From contig WGMG01000006.1 in assembly GCA_016125185.1 (NCBI GenBank), positions 558,001-622,000 on the forward strand: a stretch of 64,000 bases of DNA. The letters run 5' to 3'. The translations under genes were made by a program, and so were the position numbers. Every line of letters begins with the position of its first letter. The first letter of the stretch is position 1. Shown here piece after piece: positions 19,162-28,109 of this stretch. The stretch comes from Armatimonadota bacterium (GTDB lineage Bacteria; Armatimonadota; Fimbriimonadia; Fimbriimonadales; Fimbriimonadaceae). The notes below the pieces were generated by a model. That model was not told where the DNA came from and did no database searches. It saw only the letters and a program-made list of their open reading frames with translations.

Positions 19162-21762
19162 ATGCGATTTGATAAGTTAACCCTCAAAGCCCAAGATGCC
19201 TTCCAGTCCGCCCAAACGGTGGCGGAGAAGATGCAACACCAGACCATCGATGCCGAGCACCTGATGCTCGCTCTGCTGTGGCAGGAAGGCGGATTGACGA
19301 AGCCGATTCTTCAGAAGCTGAGCATCGATGTTCCGCAGTTTACGAAGGAAGTGGAGGAGAATGTCGGCCAGCAGGCGAAGGTTGCCGGAGCGGCGAGCTA
19401 CGGCAGTTCGATTTCCAGTCGCCTTCAGACGCTTTTCCAGAATGCCTTTTCGGAAGCAGAGGCGCTGAAGGATGAGTACGTCAGCACCGAGCACTTTTTG
19501 CTGGCGCTGGCGGGTGACTCGGGCTGGCTCGGTAAGAACCTGCGAGCGGCGGGGGCGACGAAAGAGAACATTTTGGCCGCGATCACCGACCTGCGGGGCG
19601 GCAAGCGCGTGACCGATCCAGGTTCGGAAGACACCTACCAGGCGTTGGAGAAGTACGGCGTCGACCTGACGGCGAAGGCGCGAGCGGGCAAGCTCGACCC
19701 GGTGATTGGGCGCGACGAAGAGATTCGGCGCGTGATCCACGTTTTGAGCCGGCGAACCAAGAATAACCCGGTTCTCATCGGTGAGCCGGGCGTGGGTAAG
19801 ACGGCAGTAGTGGAAGGTCTGGCCCAGCGAATTGTGGCGGGCGACGTGCCAGAGTCTTTGCGCGATAAGTCCGTGATCACGCTCGATTTGGGCGCGATGG
19901 TGGCGGGCTCGAAGTTTCGCGGCGAGTTTGAAGAACGCTTGAAGTCGCTTTTGGACGACGTGAAGAAGTCCGATGGCCGCATTATCCTTTTCATCGACGA
20001 AATGCACACCTTGATCGGCGCGGGACGCGCGGAAGGAAGCATGGACGCGGCTCAGCTTTTGAAGCCGATGTTGGCGCGCGGAGAACTGCGATGTGTGGGC
20101 GCGACGACGCTGAACGAATACCGGCAGTACATCGAGAAGGACAAGGCGCTGGAGCGGCGGTTCCAGATGGTGCTGGTCGACGAGCCATCGGTCGAGGAGA
20201 CAATTTCGATCCTGCGCGGCCTCAAGGAGCGGTACGAGGTGCACCATGGCGTGCGCATCACGGACTCGGCTTTGGTGGCGGCGGCGACACTTTCGAATCG
20301 GTACATCACCGAGCGGTTTTTGCCGGACAAGGCGATCGACTTGATCGATGAAGCGGCGTCGAAGCTGAAGATCGAGATCGACTCGGTGCCAGCCGAAATC
20401 GACGAAGTCGAGCGGCAGATCACGCAATATCAGATCGACCGCGAGGCACTACGCAAGGAAGAAGACGAAGCATCGATGGAGCGGCTTGAATTTGCCGAAA
20501 AACGGATTGCGGAACTGACGGAGCAGGCGACGGGCCTGCGGGCGGTTTGGCAGAAGGAAAAGGATCAGATCGAGGTGGTTCGAGAGGCGAAAGCCGAGCT
20601 TGAAAAGCTGAAGCAGGAGCTTGAAACGGCCACGAAGAACGACGACTACGCCCGGGCGGGCGAAATTCAGCATGGTCTGATTCCCAAGGTCCAGACGCGC
20701 ATCAGCGAGGCTTCGGAGGCTTTGCAAGCCGTGCAATCCGAGGGCAAGATGCTGAAGGAAGAGGTCGAGAGCGAGGATGTCGCAGAGATCGTGAGCAAGT
20801 GGACGGGTGTGCCGGTTAGCCGCCTGCTTCAGGGCGAGATGCAGAAGCTTTTGAGCCTGGAGGAACAGCTTGAGAAGCGAGTCGTGGGTCAGCACGAGGC
20901 GCTGATTGCGGTTTCGGACGCGGTTCGTCGCAGTCGAAGCGGGCTCTCGGACCCGAATCGGCCAATTGGTTCGTTCATGTTTCTTGGTCCGACCGGCGTG
21001 GGCAAGACGGAGACGGCGAAGGCGCTGGCCGAACTACTGTTCAACGACGAAAAGGCGCTGTTGCGGATCGACATGAGCGAGTATGGCGAGAAGCACTCGG
21101 TCTCGCGTCTGATCGGTGCGCCTCCGGGATACGTTGGGTACGACGAGGGCGGCCAGTTGACCGAAGTCGTGCGGCGACGACCTTACTCGGTGATCCTGCT
21201 GGACGAGGTCGAGAAGGCACACCCCGAGGTGTTCAATGTATTGCTCCAGGTCTTGGACGACGGGCGTCTGACAGACGGTCAGGGGCGAACGGTCGACTTC
21301 AAGAATACGGTGATCATCATGACGAGCAACCTGGGGTCGCAGTACTACGGCGACCCGGTGAACGAGACCGACTTCGACGAGACGAAGCGCAAGGTCTTGG
21401 AAGAGGTGAAGCTGTACTTCCGGCCCGAGTTTGTGAACCGGCTGGACGAACTGATCGTGTTCCGCTCGTTGGGCATCAATCAGATCAAGGGCATCGTGGC
21501 GATCCAGCTTGAGGGCTTGCGCAAGCGACTGGCCGAGCGGCGCATGGACCTGGAGATCACGGACGAGGCGATGAGCCATCTGGCGAGCCGTGGGTTTGAC
21601 CCGGTGTATGGGGCGCGGCCGCTGAAGCGGGCGATCCAGAACGAGTTGATCAATCCGTTGGCGCAATTGGTGCTGAAGGGTGAGTTGCGGGACAATCAGC
21701 GGATCGAAGTGGATTTTGCCGATGGCGGGTTCACGTTCGAGACTCGGGATAAAGTGGCATAA
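19162..21762 (+). CDS. clpB: ATP-dependent chaperone ClpB
   Basis: 866 residues, the normal size. Clp N-domain repeats ([20 protein letters not shown] and [15 protein letters not shown]) come first, then AAA1 with Walker A GEPGVGKT and [12 protein letters not shown], a coiled-coil middle domain rich in Glu/Lys/Gln (about residues 410-525), then AAA2 with [19 protein letters not shown] and the GYVGYDEGG pore loop. It lacks the LGF/IGF loop of ClpA/ClpC-type proteins, as expected for ClpB. It solubilises aggregated proteins together with DnaK. Two possible -10 boxes lie upstream: TATAAT at 19134-19139 and TATTAG at 19150-19155, the latter six bases from the ATG. No heat-shock repressor site was recognised. 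Confidence 0.98.
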   Translation: MRFDKLTLKAQDAFQSAQTVAEKMQHQTIDAEHLMLALLWQEGGLTKPILQKLSIDVPQFTKEVEENVGQQAKVAGAASYGSSISSRLQTLFQNAFSEAEALKDEYVSTEHFLLALAGDSGWLGKNLRAAGATKENILAAITDLRGGKRVTDPGSEDTYQALEKYGVDLTAKARAGKLDPVIGRDEEIRRVIHVLSRRTKNNPVLIGEPGVGKTAVVEGLAQRIVAGDVPESLRDKSVITLDLGAMVAGSKFRGEFEERLKSLLDDVKKSDGRIILFIDEMHTLIGAGRAEGSMDAAQLLKPMLARGELRCVGATTLNEYRQYIEKDKALERRFQMVLVDEPSVEETISILRGLKERYEVHHGVRITDSALVAAATLSNRYITERFLPDKAIDLIDEAASKLKIEIDSVPAEIDEVERQITQYQIDREALRKEEDEASMERLEFAEKRIAELTEQATGLRAVWQKEKDQIEVVREAKAELEKLKQELETATKNDDYARAGEIQHGLIPKVQTRISEASEALQAVQSEGKMLKEEVESEDVAEIVSKWTGVPVSRLLQGEMQKLLSLEEQLEKRVVGQHEALIAVSDAVRRSRSGLSDPNRPIGSFMFLGPTGVGKTETAKALAELLFNDEKALLRIDMSEYGEKHSVSRLIGAPPGYVGYDEGGQLTEVVRRRPYSVILLDEVEKAHPEVFNVLLQVLDDGRLTDGQGRTVDFKNTVIIMTSNLGSQYYGDPVNETDFDETKRKVLEEVKLYFRPEFVNRLDELIVFRSLGINQIKGIVAIQLEGLRKRLAERRMDLEITDEAMSHLASRGFDPVYGARPLKRAIQNELINPLAQLVLKGELRDNQRIEVDFADGGFTFETRDKVA

Positions 21763-21878
21763 GGCCGTGGGGCGATAGTGCGGTCAGGGCCAATCTGCAT
21801 TGTGTCTCTGCGGACAACTTGGTGGGCAGGATGCCCACCGTCCTAGGATGCCGACCTCTCTTGATCTGGTTTCTTTGA

Positions 21879-21966
21879 GGCTTTTCCTTACAAGAGGTCG
21901 GGTTTGGCTGAATCACTGGTAACTCCCAGCGACTATGTCGTAGGCGTCGTTACCAGTGCCACCCCG
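21879..21966. repeat. 88-base palindromic element, copy 1
   Basis: Begins GGCTTTTCCTTA and ends at CCAGTGCCACCCCGG. Its core is an inverted repeat, CACTGGTAAC (21914-21923) and GTTACCAGTG (21949-21958), around CTCCCAGCGAC and GTCGTAGGCGTC. Confidence 0.85.
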
Positions 21967-22118
21967 GTTGGACCCCTTCAGGTCATTTCGCTTTGGTGCT
22001 CATTGATCTTGATTGGCCAGACGGGCTGTGCGACACTATAATTTGATAGGGACTATTTTCTGCGAGCGAGACGCTCGCAACTCTCAGTGGGCCTAACTCG
22101 TTTGTTCTGCTTTCTCTG

Positions 22119-22201
22119 TGGATTTTCCTCTCTCGTCGTTCCGCGCAGGATCTTGCGGAACGACACTCTCTCCTAATTTCCTTCGGAGAATTCGGAGAAA
22201 G
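22119..22201. repeat. Composite hairpin repeat, copy 1 (family B)
   Basis: CTCTCGTCGTTCCGC, then GCGGAACGACAC (first hairpin), then CTCTCCTAATTTCC, loop TTC, GGAGAATTCGGAGA (second hairpin). The same order recurs at 33651-33730; the second hairpin alone recurs at 36718-36752. Confidence 0.8.
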
Positions 22202-22208
22202 GTTATGG

Positions 22209-22296
22209 GGCTTTTCCTTAAGGAAGGTTGGGTTCGAATGAATCACTGGTAACTCCCAGCGACGGCGTCGCAGGCGTCGTTACCAGTGCCACCCGG
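22209..22296. repeat. 88-base palindromic element, copy 2
   Basis: Same layout as the copy at 21879, 330 bases downstream in the same orientation: GGCTTTTCCTTA, then CACTGGTAAC (22244-22253) and GTTACCAGTG (22279-22288). The inner loop differs by paired changes (ACTATGTCGTA against ACGGCGTCGCA). Confidence 0.85.
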
Positions 22297-22330
22297 GTTT
22301 TTGTTCGGCAAAACATGATCTTGGTACCAA

Positions 22331-22388
22331 TCCCCCGGTTCGCGCGTGCCTTGCTCACCGACCCCTTCGCCAAGGGGTACCTCCCTTT
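22331..22388. repeat. Dispersed CTCACCGA repeat (family A)
   Basis: CCCCCGGTTCGCGCG, then GCTCACCGACCCCTTC, GCCA, AGGGGTACCTCC. The GACCCCTT and AAGGGGTA blocks form a small hairpin. Belongs to the family described at 5128. Confidence 0.75.
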
Positions 22389-22459
22389 GTAGCTATCGAT
22401 ATAGATTTGGCGCTCTTGTAATAGCCTAGCGAACAGAGAATTATTTGAGGTGAAAGTCG

Positions 22460-22465
22460 TAGAAT
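22460..22465 (+). promoter_or_regulatory. -10 box six bases before the BMP lipoprotein start
   Basis: TAGAAT, six bases, ATG at 22472. No Shine-Dalgarno sequence can fit, so the ABC importer operon is predicted to start with a leaderless mRNA. Confidence 0.55.
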
Positions 22466-22471
22466 TGACCT

Positions 22472-23500
22472 ATGACTAAGTTCCTCAGTTTTCTGAGTTT
22501 GTCGGTGTTGGTTCTCGCTGGATGCAGCGGCGATAGTTCGAGCAGCAATAGTTCGGCGGGCGGCAATTCGGCGACGAGTTCAGCGGATTCGGGAACGAAG
22601 GGAGGAACCTTCAAGGTTGCGCTTTTGACTCCGGGACCGGTGAATGATTCGGGCTGGTGCGCGCTGGCTTACGACGGTCTGCAGGGCATCAAGGAGGACA
22701 TGGGGGCCGAGGTATCGAATCAGGTCGCGGTCGGCAACGACATCAAAGAAGCCATGCGGACCTACGCGCAGAAGGGCTACAACCTGGTGTTCGGGCACGG
22801 ATTTGAGTACAACGAGCCGGGCGTACAGGTGGCGAAAGACTTTCCCGACACGGTTTTTGTTTCGTCCTCGGGCAGTCTGACGGCGAAGAACGCGGGCGCG
22901 ATTCGATTTTATTTGGAGCAGTCCTTCTACCTGGCGGGTGTGCTGGCAGGCAAGGCGACGAAGACGAACGTGGTGGGCATGGTCGGCGGGCCGCAGGTGC
23001 CGTCGATCGAATCGACGTTCCACGCGTTTAAGGCCGGTGCGGAGTCGGTCAATCCCAACATCAAAGTTTTGGAGGCCTTCACGGGAGAAAACAACGATGT
23101 CGCGAAGGCCAAGCAAGCGGCGGAGCAGATGATCGGCCAGAAGGCGGACTTCCTTATTCATCAGGCGAACGGTGGCGCCCAGGGCGTCTTCAACGCCTGC
23201 AAAGAGGGGCACATTTGGGCTTTTGGGGCGAACATGAACCAGAACGACAACGATAGCGGCGTCGTGATCGGTTCGGCCGCCATCATCGCCCGCCCGGCTT
23301 TTCTGGAAGTTGCCAAACTCGTCAAGGAAGGGAAGTTTGACGGTTCGACCATTCAACTCGATATGCAAAAGGGTGCGATCGACTTTGTCTACAACGATAA
23401 GCTGAAGTCACAGTTGCCAGCGGACGCGATCGCCAAGGTCGACGAAGTCAAGAAGGATATTTTGTCCGGCAAGTTTGTGGTTCCCAAGGACAAGTTTTAA
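22472..23500 (+). CDS. BMP family ABC transporter substrate-binding lipoprotein
   Basis: 342 residues. A lipoprotein signal peptide ends at LVLAGC, with Cys17 as the lipidated residue, followed by a Ser/Gly/Asn-rich linker of about 30 residues. The mature domain is of the basic membrane protein (BMP/PnrA, Med) family: VALLTPGPVNDSGWCALAYDGLQG, a HGFEYNEP motif, FVSSSGS and QANGGAQGVFNACKEG. Family members bind purine and other nucleosides and hand them to an ABC permease pair. It is the first gene of an operon: ATPase 6 bases later, then two permeases and a tandem PTPS. The ligand here is inferred, not seen. Confidence 0.93.
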   Translation: MTKFLSFLSLSVLVLAGCSGDSSSSNSSAGGNSATSSADSGTKGGTFKVALLTPGPVNDSGWCALAYDGLQGIKEDMGAEVSNQVAVGNDIKEAMRTYAQKGYNLVFGHGFEYNEPGVQVAKDFPDTVFVSSSGSLTAKNAGAIRFYLEQSFYLAGVLAGKATKTNVVGMVGGPQVPSIESTFHAFKAGAESVNPNIKVLEAFTGENNDVAKAKQAAEQMIGQKADFLIHQANGGAQGVFNACKEGHIWAFGANMNQNDNDSGVVIGSAAIIARPAFLEVAKLVKEGKFDGSTIQLDMQKGAIDFVYNDKLKSQLPADAIAKVDEVKKDILSGKFVVPKDKF

Positions 23501-23506
23501 CCTCGA

Positions 23507-24901
23507 ATGGAGTCGGGTCGGGCCACGCTTTCGGTTAGCGGCGTCTCCAAGCGATTCGGTTCCTTGGAGGCGCTGAAGCCCCTCTCCGTCGACTTTCTGC
23601 CGGGCGAAGTTCACGCCGTCGTGGGCGAGAACGGAGCGGGCAAATCCACGCTGATGAACGTGCTTGGCGGCTTTTTGTCGCCGACGACGGGCTCCGTTTC
23701 GCTTGGGGGCGTCGAGCTTGCCAAGGGCGACCCCAAGCGGGCGCGAGCGATGGGGATCGAAATGGTCCATCAGCACTTCAAGCTGGTCCCGGCGTTTACG
23801 ATTCGCGAAAACCTGCTCCTGAGCCAGTACGGCATTCGGCAACGTGACATCGTCGAGATTGAGCGGCGAGCCAAAGCGTTTGGCTGGGAGATTCCCTGGG
23901 AGTCGCGAGTGCAGGATGTGTCGGTGGGCATTCAACAGCGGGTCGAAATTCTCAAGTGCGTGGCGACCCAGCCTCGGGTGATGATCTTCGATGAGCCGAC
24001 GGCGGTGCTGTCGGAGCGCGAGGTGGCAGAGCTGATTTCCTTCATGCGCGGGCTAGCGCGAGAAGGGAAGGTCGTGATCCTGATCGCGCATAAGATCGAG
24101 GAGGTTTTGTCGGCGTCGGATCGCATCACGGTTCTTCGACGAGGCGAGCACATTGGGACTCTGCCCTGTAGCGAGGCGGAACCAGCGCGACTGGTCGAGA
24201 TGATGGTGGGCGAGATGATGCCGTCGTCGGGTGGCCTTGTCGGGGCATCGATTGGCGGCAAGGCTTTTGAAATTTCTGGTGTCTTGGACGGAATATCGCT
24301 TTCGATTGGAGCCGGGCAAATCGTGGGGATCGGTGGTGTGGATGGGAACGGCCAGGTCGAACTCGCGGAGACATTGGCGGGCGTTCGGCGGTTGACGCAT
24401 GGTTCGCTCCGCTTCGAGGGCGAGTCGCTGAACTTCGGAAAGACTTATGTCGGTTACGTACCGCAGGACCGGCAGTCCGACGGGCTGGCGGTCGACCTGA
24501 ATCTGATGGAGAACATGGCGGTCGCGGGGCTGACCAACGGGGAGAAATTTTCGGCTACGCAGCAAGCGGAACGGGCAGTGCGGTTGATCGACGAGTTCTC
24601 GATCAAGGCCAAGTCGGGGTTGGATAAAGCGAGGCAACTGTCGGGTGGGAACCAGCAGAAGGTGATTTTGGCGCGGGTGCTGGACCAACGGCCGCGGATT
24701 TTGGTGGTGGTCAACCCGACGCGGGGGTTGGACGTGAAGGCATCGGCGTTCGTGCACGCGAGACTGCGTGAGGCGGCGAGCGCGGGAGCTTGCGTGGTGG
24801 TGTTTACGACGGATAGAGATGAGCTTTTTGCGATCTCGGATGTACAGTGGTTTATGTCGCGTGGGCGACTGTTTGCTAGCGAGGGGGAGGCTTTGGCCTA
24901 G
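23507..24901 (+). CDS. BMP-type (nucleoside) ABC transporter ATP-binding protein
   Basis: 464 residues with two ATPase domains, like YufO/NupO. Domain 1 has GENGAGKST (Walker A) near residue 45, VSVGIQQRVEIL (signature) and VMIFDEPTAVLSE (Walker B). Domain 2 has the usual degenerate loop GIGGVDGNGQVELAETLAG, the LSGGNQQKVILARVL signature and ILVVVNPTRGLD. In domain 2 the Glu after the Walker B Asp is changed, as is common in this family, so hydrolysis probably rests on domain 1. It is about 40 residues shorter than many homologues. The stop overlaps the GTG start of the next gene by one base. Confidence 0.92.
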   Translation: MESGRATLSVSGVSKRFGSLEALKPLSVDFLPGEVHAVVGENGAGKSTLMNVLGGFLSPTTGSVSLGGVELAKGDPKRARAMGIEMVHQHFKLVPAFTIRENLLLSQYGIRQRDIVEIERRAKAFGWEIPWESRVQDVSVGIQQRVEILKCVATQPRVMIFDEPTAVLSEREVAELISFMRGLAREGKVVILIAHKIEEVLSASDRITVLRRGEHIGTLPCSEAEPARLVEMMVGEMMPSSGGLVGASIGGKAFEISGVLDGISLSIGAGQIVGIGGVDGNGQVELAETLAGVRRLTHGSLRFEGESLNFGKTYVGYVPQDRQSDGLAVDLNLMENMAVAGLTNGEKFSATQQAERAVRLIDEFSIKAKSGLDKARQLSGGNQQKVILARVLDQRPRILVVVNPTRGLDVKASAFVHARLREAASAGACVVVFTTDRDELFAISDVQWFMSRGRLFASEGEALA

Positions 24902-25920
24902 TGAAGCAGTTCGCGCTGACGGTCCTGTTTTTGGTCGGCGTGCTGGTGCTGAGTTTTTTGGTGTTCGGGGTTCCGCTGGGCGAAGGGGCGAAACTGCTGG
25001 CGGAAGGGGCGTTTGGCGACAAAGTCGCGGTGTCACAGTCGGTGGTGCGAGCGACGCCGGTGCTGTTGACGGCGATCGGGATTACCGTGGCGTGGCGGGC
25101 AGGAGCTTTTAACATTGGCGGCGAGGGACAGCTTCTGATTGGGGCTTTGTTTGCGGCGACGGTGGGGAAGGCGATTTTGAATTCGGGGCTCGGGTTTCTT
25201 GGGTGCCTATTGATGCTTTTGGCGGCGGCGATTGGAGGGGCAGTTTGGTCGGGATTGGCGGCGGTTTTGTACCTAAAGCGGGGCGTGGATTTGGTGATCA
25301 GCACGATCCTGCTGAACTTCATCGGCGACAAGCTTTTGCTGTACTTCATCGAGGGACCGATTCGGAAAGCGGGGCAGACGGCGCCGCTGACGGACCAGAT
25401 TCCGGACGCGATGATGCTTCCGAAGTTTTCGCGGCAGAGCGATCTGCACTTGGGGATCTTCTTTGCGCTCATGGTGGCGCTGGCGGTGGGCTACTGGATG
25501 TTTCGAACGAAGTCGGGGTACTTCGCGAGGATTGTCGGGGCGAACCCGAGGTTTGCGCGGGTGAACCGGATCGACGCGGATCGGGTGAAGTTTCGGGCGA
25601 TGATTTTGAGCGGGGCGATTTGCGGGTTGGCGGGTGGCATTCAGTTTTTGGGAATCAACGGTCAGTTGGCGAGTTCGTTTTCGCAGCAGTACGGATTTTT
25701 GGGGATTCCCGTGGCGTTGGTGGGGGCATTGAATCCGTTTGCGGTGATTCCGTCGGCGTTGTTTTTCGGGGGATTGTTTGCGGCGACGAGCAATTTGTCG
25801 CGCTTCGGGGGGATCGGGAATTATTTCGTTTATGTGATCCAGGCGGGGACGGTGATTGGGTTGCTGTTGTTTAGAGCTGTGAGCGAGCGTCGGATCGCGG
25901 CGAAGGGGGAGGCGGCGTGA
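24901..25920 (+). CDS. BMP-type ABC transporter permease, subunit 1
   Basis: 339 residues starting with GTG at 24901, one base inside the stop codon of the ATPase gene. About nine hydrophobic helices are seen, with the BPD_transp_2 motifs of branched-chain/nucleoside permeases: GITVAWRAGAFNIGGEGQLLIGALFAA near residue 60 and FRAMILSGAICGLAGGIQFLG near residue 235. It corresponds to the YufP type. It pairs with the second permease at 26299. Normally the two permease genes abut; here they are separated by 378 bases of repeat sequence. Confidence 0.92.
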   Translation: MKQFALTVLFLVGVLVLSFLVFGVPLGEGAKLLAEGAFGDKVAVSQSVVRATPVLLTAIGITVAWRAGAFNIGGEGQLLIGALFAATVGKAILNSGLGFLGCLLMLLAAAIGGAVWSGLAAVLYLKRGVDLVISTILLNFIGDKLLLYFIEGPIRKAGQTAPLTDQIPDAMMLPKFSRQSDLHLGIFFALMVALAVGYWMFRTKSGYFARIVGANPRFARVNRIDADRVKFRAMILSGAICGLAGGIQFLGINGQLASSFSQQYGFLGIPVALVGALNPFAVIPSALFFGGLFAATSNLSRFGGIGNYFVYVIQAGTVIGLLLFRAVSERRIAAKGEAA

Positions 25921-26298
25921 GCGTCGGGAGCGGGAGAAGCGTGTTTGGCCAAGGTGTCAGCATTGACGGATTGACCACGAGTTTTTGCGGCGATAATCGC
26001 CGGGTCGCTTCCGCCTTTGCTAAAGCTCTGGCGGACGAGACGCTCCTTGGACTTTTGCGGTTGCGGGCCTATCCAGGGGGGATGAGGAATGAGTCTAGTT
26101 CAAGTACTGCGACTCCCTCGGTTCGCCCCGATTCACTTCGTTCATTTCCCTCGCAAGTTCGGCGGAGTGCAAAGCACTGGCTCACCGATCCCTCTCGCCA
26201 GAGGGATATCTTTCGCTCCCTTGGTCGCCACGATACTCTGGCTACCTTCTGTGACCCTCCGGGTCAAAAAGCGGAAAAGGTCGGGGGAGGGGCTTGAG
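25921..26298. other. Repeat-filled gap inside the ABC importer operon
   Basis: No credible gene. It contains a hairpin TCCGCC/GGCGGA around GCTAAAGC (26010-26035) and a family A repeat copy (26111-26215) with GGTTCGCC, CTCACCGATCCCTCTC, GCCAGAGGGATATCTTT. Two open frames cross it but code for repeat-derived peptides. An in-frame ATG at 26089 would extend the next gene by 70 residues of non-family sequence and is rejected. Confidence 0.75.
26111..26215. repeat. Dispersed CTCACCGA repeat, long copy (family A)
   Basis: GACTCCCTCGGTTCGCCCC, a 45-base insert containing GATTCACTTCG, then GGCTCACCGATCCCTCTCG, CCAGAGGGATATCTTTC. The CCCTCTC/GAGGG part forms a hairpin. It lies between two genes of one operon. 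Confidence 0.7.
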
Positions 26299-27165
26299 AT
26301 GATTTCGCTTTTCCAGGTTCTGAAGTATTCGGCGCCGGTGGCGTTTGGGGCCGTGGGCGAGTCGGCAGTTCAGCGGTCGGGAATCATCAATGTCGGATTG
26401 GAAGGCTTGATGTTGAGCGCGGCGTTTGCGGCGACGGTGGCCTCGGATAAGACAGGTAACCCTTGGATCGGGTTGGCGGCGGGAGTGGCGGTGGGCGTAG
26501 CGGTCGCTCTGTTCTTGGGCATCCTCACGATTCGCTATGCGTTGGACCAAATCGTGGTGGGGACAGCCATCAACCTTTTAGCCCTCGGAGTGTGTGGGAC
26601 GCTATTTGAGAAGCAGGGGGCGACCGGCAAGCTGCTGAACCTGCCCGCGATTCCGCCTCTTTTCGGCAAGTTTGACGTGATCCTACTCCTCTTGATCGTG
26701 GCATCGGCGGGATTGGGGTACGTGCTGTACCGGACGCCATTCGGATTGAAGCTACGGGCGGTGGGCGAGTATCCGCCCGCGGCAGAGGCGGCAGGATTCT
26801 CGCCAGCGAAGATTCGGTATCAGGCGCTTGTTATTGGCGGGCTATTCGGCGGGCTAGGCGGGGCCTATTTGGTGTTGGGCGTGGCGCAGTCATTTGCGAC
26901 GGAGATGGTGGCGGGGCGGGGATTCATCGCGATCGCCTTGGTGACGTTTGCTCGATGGCGCCCGTTCGGAATTCTGCTTTCGGCGATGCTACTGGGGTTC
27001 TTTGAGGCGTTGCAGTTCAGCCTGCAGTTGGACGGAAGCAATATTCCGCGGTCGCTTTTGTTGGCCTTGCCGTATGTTGCCACGCTTGTGATTCTGGTAT
27101 TCGTAGGAAAGGGAACGCGCGCGCCGCAATCGCTTGGCACGGCGCTGGACGGAACGGACTCATGA
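26299..27165 (+). CDS. BMP-type ABC transporter permease, subunit 2
   Basis: 288 residues from the ATG at 26299, which follows a GGGGGAGGGG ribosome site. It begins SLFQVLKYSAPVAFGAVGES, then VQRSGIINVGLEGLMLSAAF, the motif that marks YufQ/NupQ-type permeases, and has about eight hydrophobic helices and FSPAKIRYQALVIGGLFGGLGGA near residue 175. With the 24901 gene it should form the membrane channel of the importer. Its stop codon overlaps the start of the PTPS gene (ATGA), so the two are translationally coupled. Confidence 0.92.
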   Translation: MISLFQVLKYSAPVAFGAVGESAVQRSGIINVGLEGLMLSAAFAATVASDKTGNPWIGLAAGVAVGVAVALFLGILTIRYALDQIVVGTAINLLALGVCGTLFEKQGATGKLLNLPAIPPLFGKFDVILLLLIVASAGLGYVLYRTPFGLKLRAVGEYPPAAEAAGFSPAKIRYQALVIGGLFGGLGGAYLVLGVAQSFATEMVAGRGFIAIALVTFARWRPFGILLSAMLLGFFEALQFSLQLDGSNIPRSLLLALPYVATLVILVFVGKGTRAPQSLGTALDGTDS

Positions 27166-27983
27166 AAGTCGCGATGACGAGAACGGTGAGCTTTAGTAGC
27201 GGGCATCGCTTTTGGTTCGCTCACCTGAGCGACGAGGAGAACCGGCGATTGTTTCCCGGCTGGGGCTCGCCCTACAACCACGGCCACAACTACCAGTTGG
27301 ACGTGACGGTGGAAGGGATGGTGAACCGGGAAACGGGCATGGTTGTGAACATCAAGGACATCGACGCGATTCTGAAGAGTCGGATCGTGCCGGAGTTCGC
27401 GCAGAAGAGCATCAACGACGAGGTGCCGTATTTTGCGACGCATACGCCCTCGCTGGAGAACATGATGCCCTACCTTTGGCGAGAGATTTTGGAGGCGGGC
27501 CTGCCGCCCGAGGTGCAAATGACCTCGCTTCGGCTGGAGGAATTGCCCAATTTTTACGGAGAATACGACGGAATGAAGACGACGATCACACGGATCTATG
27601 AGTTTGCGGCAGCCCACCGGTTGCATGCGCCGGGGCTTTCGGATGAGCGCAATCGGGAGCTGTTTGGGAAGTGCAACAACGAGGCGGGGCACGGGCACAA
27701 CTATGTGCTGGAAGTGACGGTGAGCGGCCAACTGGACGAGACTACGGGGATGATGTGTTCGATCATCGATGTGGACGCGGCGGTGGGCCGGGAAGTAGTG
27801 GATCGCTATGACCACAAAAACTTCAACTGCGACATTCCCGAATTTGAGGGCAAACCGACCACTTCGGAGTCGATCGCCGAGATGATTTTCTCCCGTTTGG
27901 ACGGGCATATCCCGGCGACGCTGGAGCGGATTCGGCTGTGGGAAACGCCTCGGAGCGTTTTCGAAGTTTGTAAAAACTCTTAA
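27162..27983 (+). CDS. Fused tandem 6-pyruvoyl-tetrahydropterin synthase / QueD-like protein
   Basis: 273 residues made of two PTPS-fold domains. Domain 2 (about 143-273) is complete: zinc ligands His152, His177, His179, catalytic Cys171 in FGKCNNEAGHGHNY, Asp217-His218 in YDHKNFN, and Glu261 for pterin binding. Domain 1 (about 3-140) keeps the zinc ligands His15, His40, His42 and the Glu near 126, but has Trp34 at the Cys position and Ala80-Gln81 at the Asp-His position. It may therefore bind a pterin or a 7-deazaguanine precursor without turning it over. PTPS-fold enzymes act in biopterin, folate or queuosine synthesis. The ATGA overlap with an importer permease suggests a link between uptake and this enzyme. 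Confidence 0.9.
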   Translation: MKVAMTRTVSFSSGHRFWFAHLSDEENRRLFPGWGSPYNHGHNYQLDVTVEGMVNRETGMVVNIKDIDAILKSRIVPEFAQKSINDEVPYFATHTPSLENMMPYLWREILEAGLPPEVQMTSLRLEELPNFYGEYDGMKTTITRIYEFAAAHRLHAPGLSDERNRELFGKCNNEAGHGHNYVLEVTVSGQLDETTGMMCSIIDVDAAVGREVVDRYDHKNFNCDIPEFEGKPTTSESIAEMIFSRLDGHIPATLERIRLWETPRSVFEVCKNS

Positions 27984-28109
27984 AACGGTGAGCCGATTTC
28001 CTTGCTTCCCTCGTCAAATGAAGTAAGGCAATGGTAGCTACCGTAAGCAAGGTGGTAAGGACGGTTCCGCCCCAAATGTGGCGGGATACGATAATACGTT
28101 CGACGCAAA

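Larger units (their letters stand above)
21763..22459. other. Gene-free region packed with hairpins and repeats
   Basis: About 700 bases without a credible gene. It holds a GGTGGGCA/TGCCCACC hairpin (21821-21839), two copies of an 88-base element (21879-21966 and 22209-22296), a TGCGAGC/GCTCGCA hairpin (22061-22079), one copy of a hairpin family also found at 33651 and 36718 (22119-22201), and one copy of the dispersed CTCACCGA repeat (22331-22388). Two short minus-strand frames here begin inside the two copies of the 88-base element and look alike for that reason only. Confidence 0.8.

Noticed and set aside
17751-20427. Minus-strand frames of 405 and 416 codons opposite mnmE and clpB
   Set aside because: Arg/His/Leu/Pro-rich shadows of strongly conserved genes.
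21731-22246. Two minus-strand frames of 61 and 87 codons with similar N-termini
   Set aside because: Both begin inside the two copies of the 88-base repeat; the similarity comes from the repeat and the rest of each frame is unrelated.
25917-26297. 126-codon plus-strand frame between the two permease genes
   Set aside because: It codes for repeat DNA (including the FAKALADE-type peptide often made by such hairpins) and has no family resemblance.
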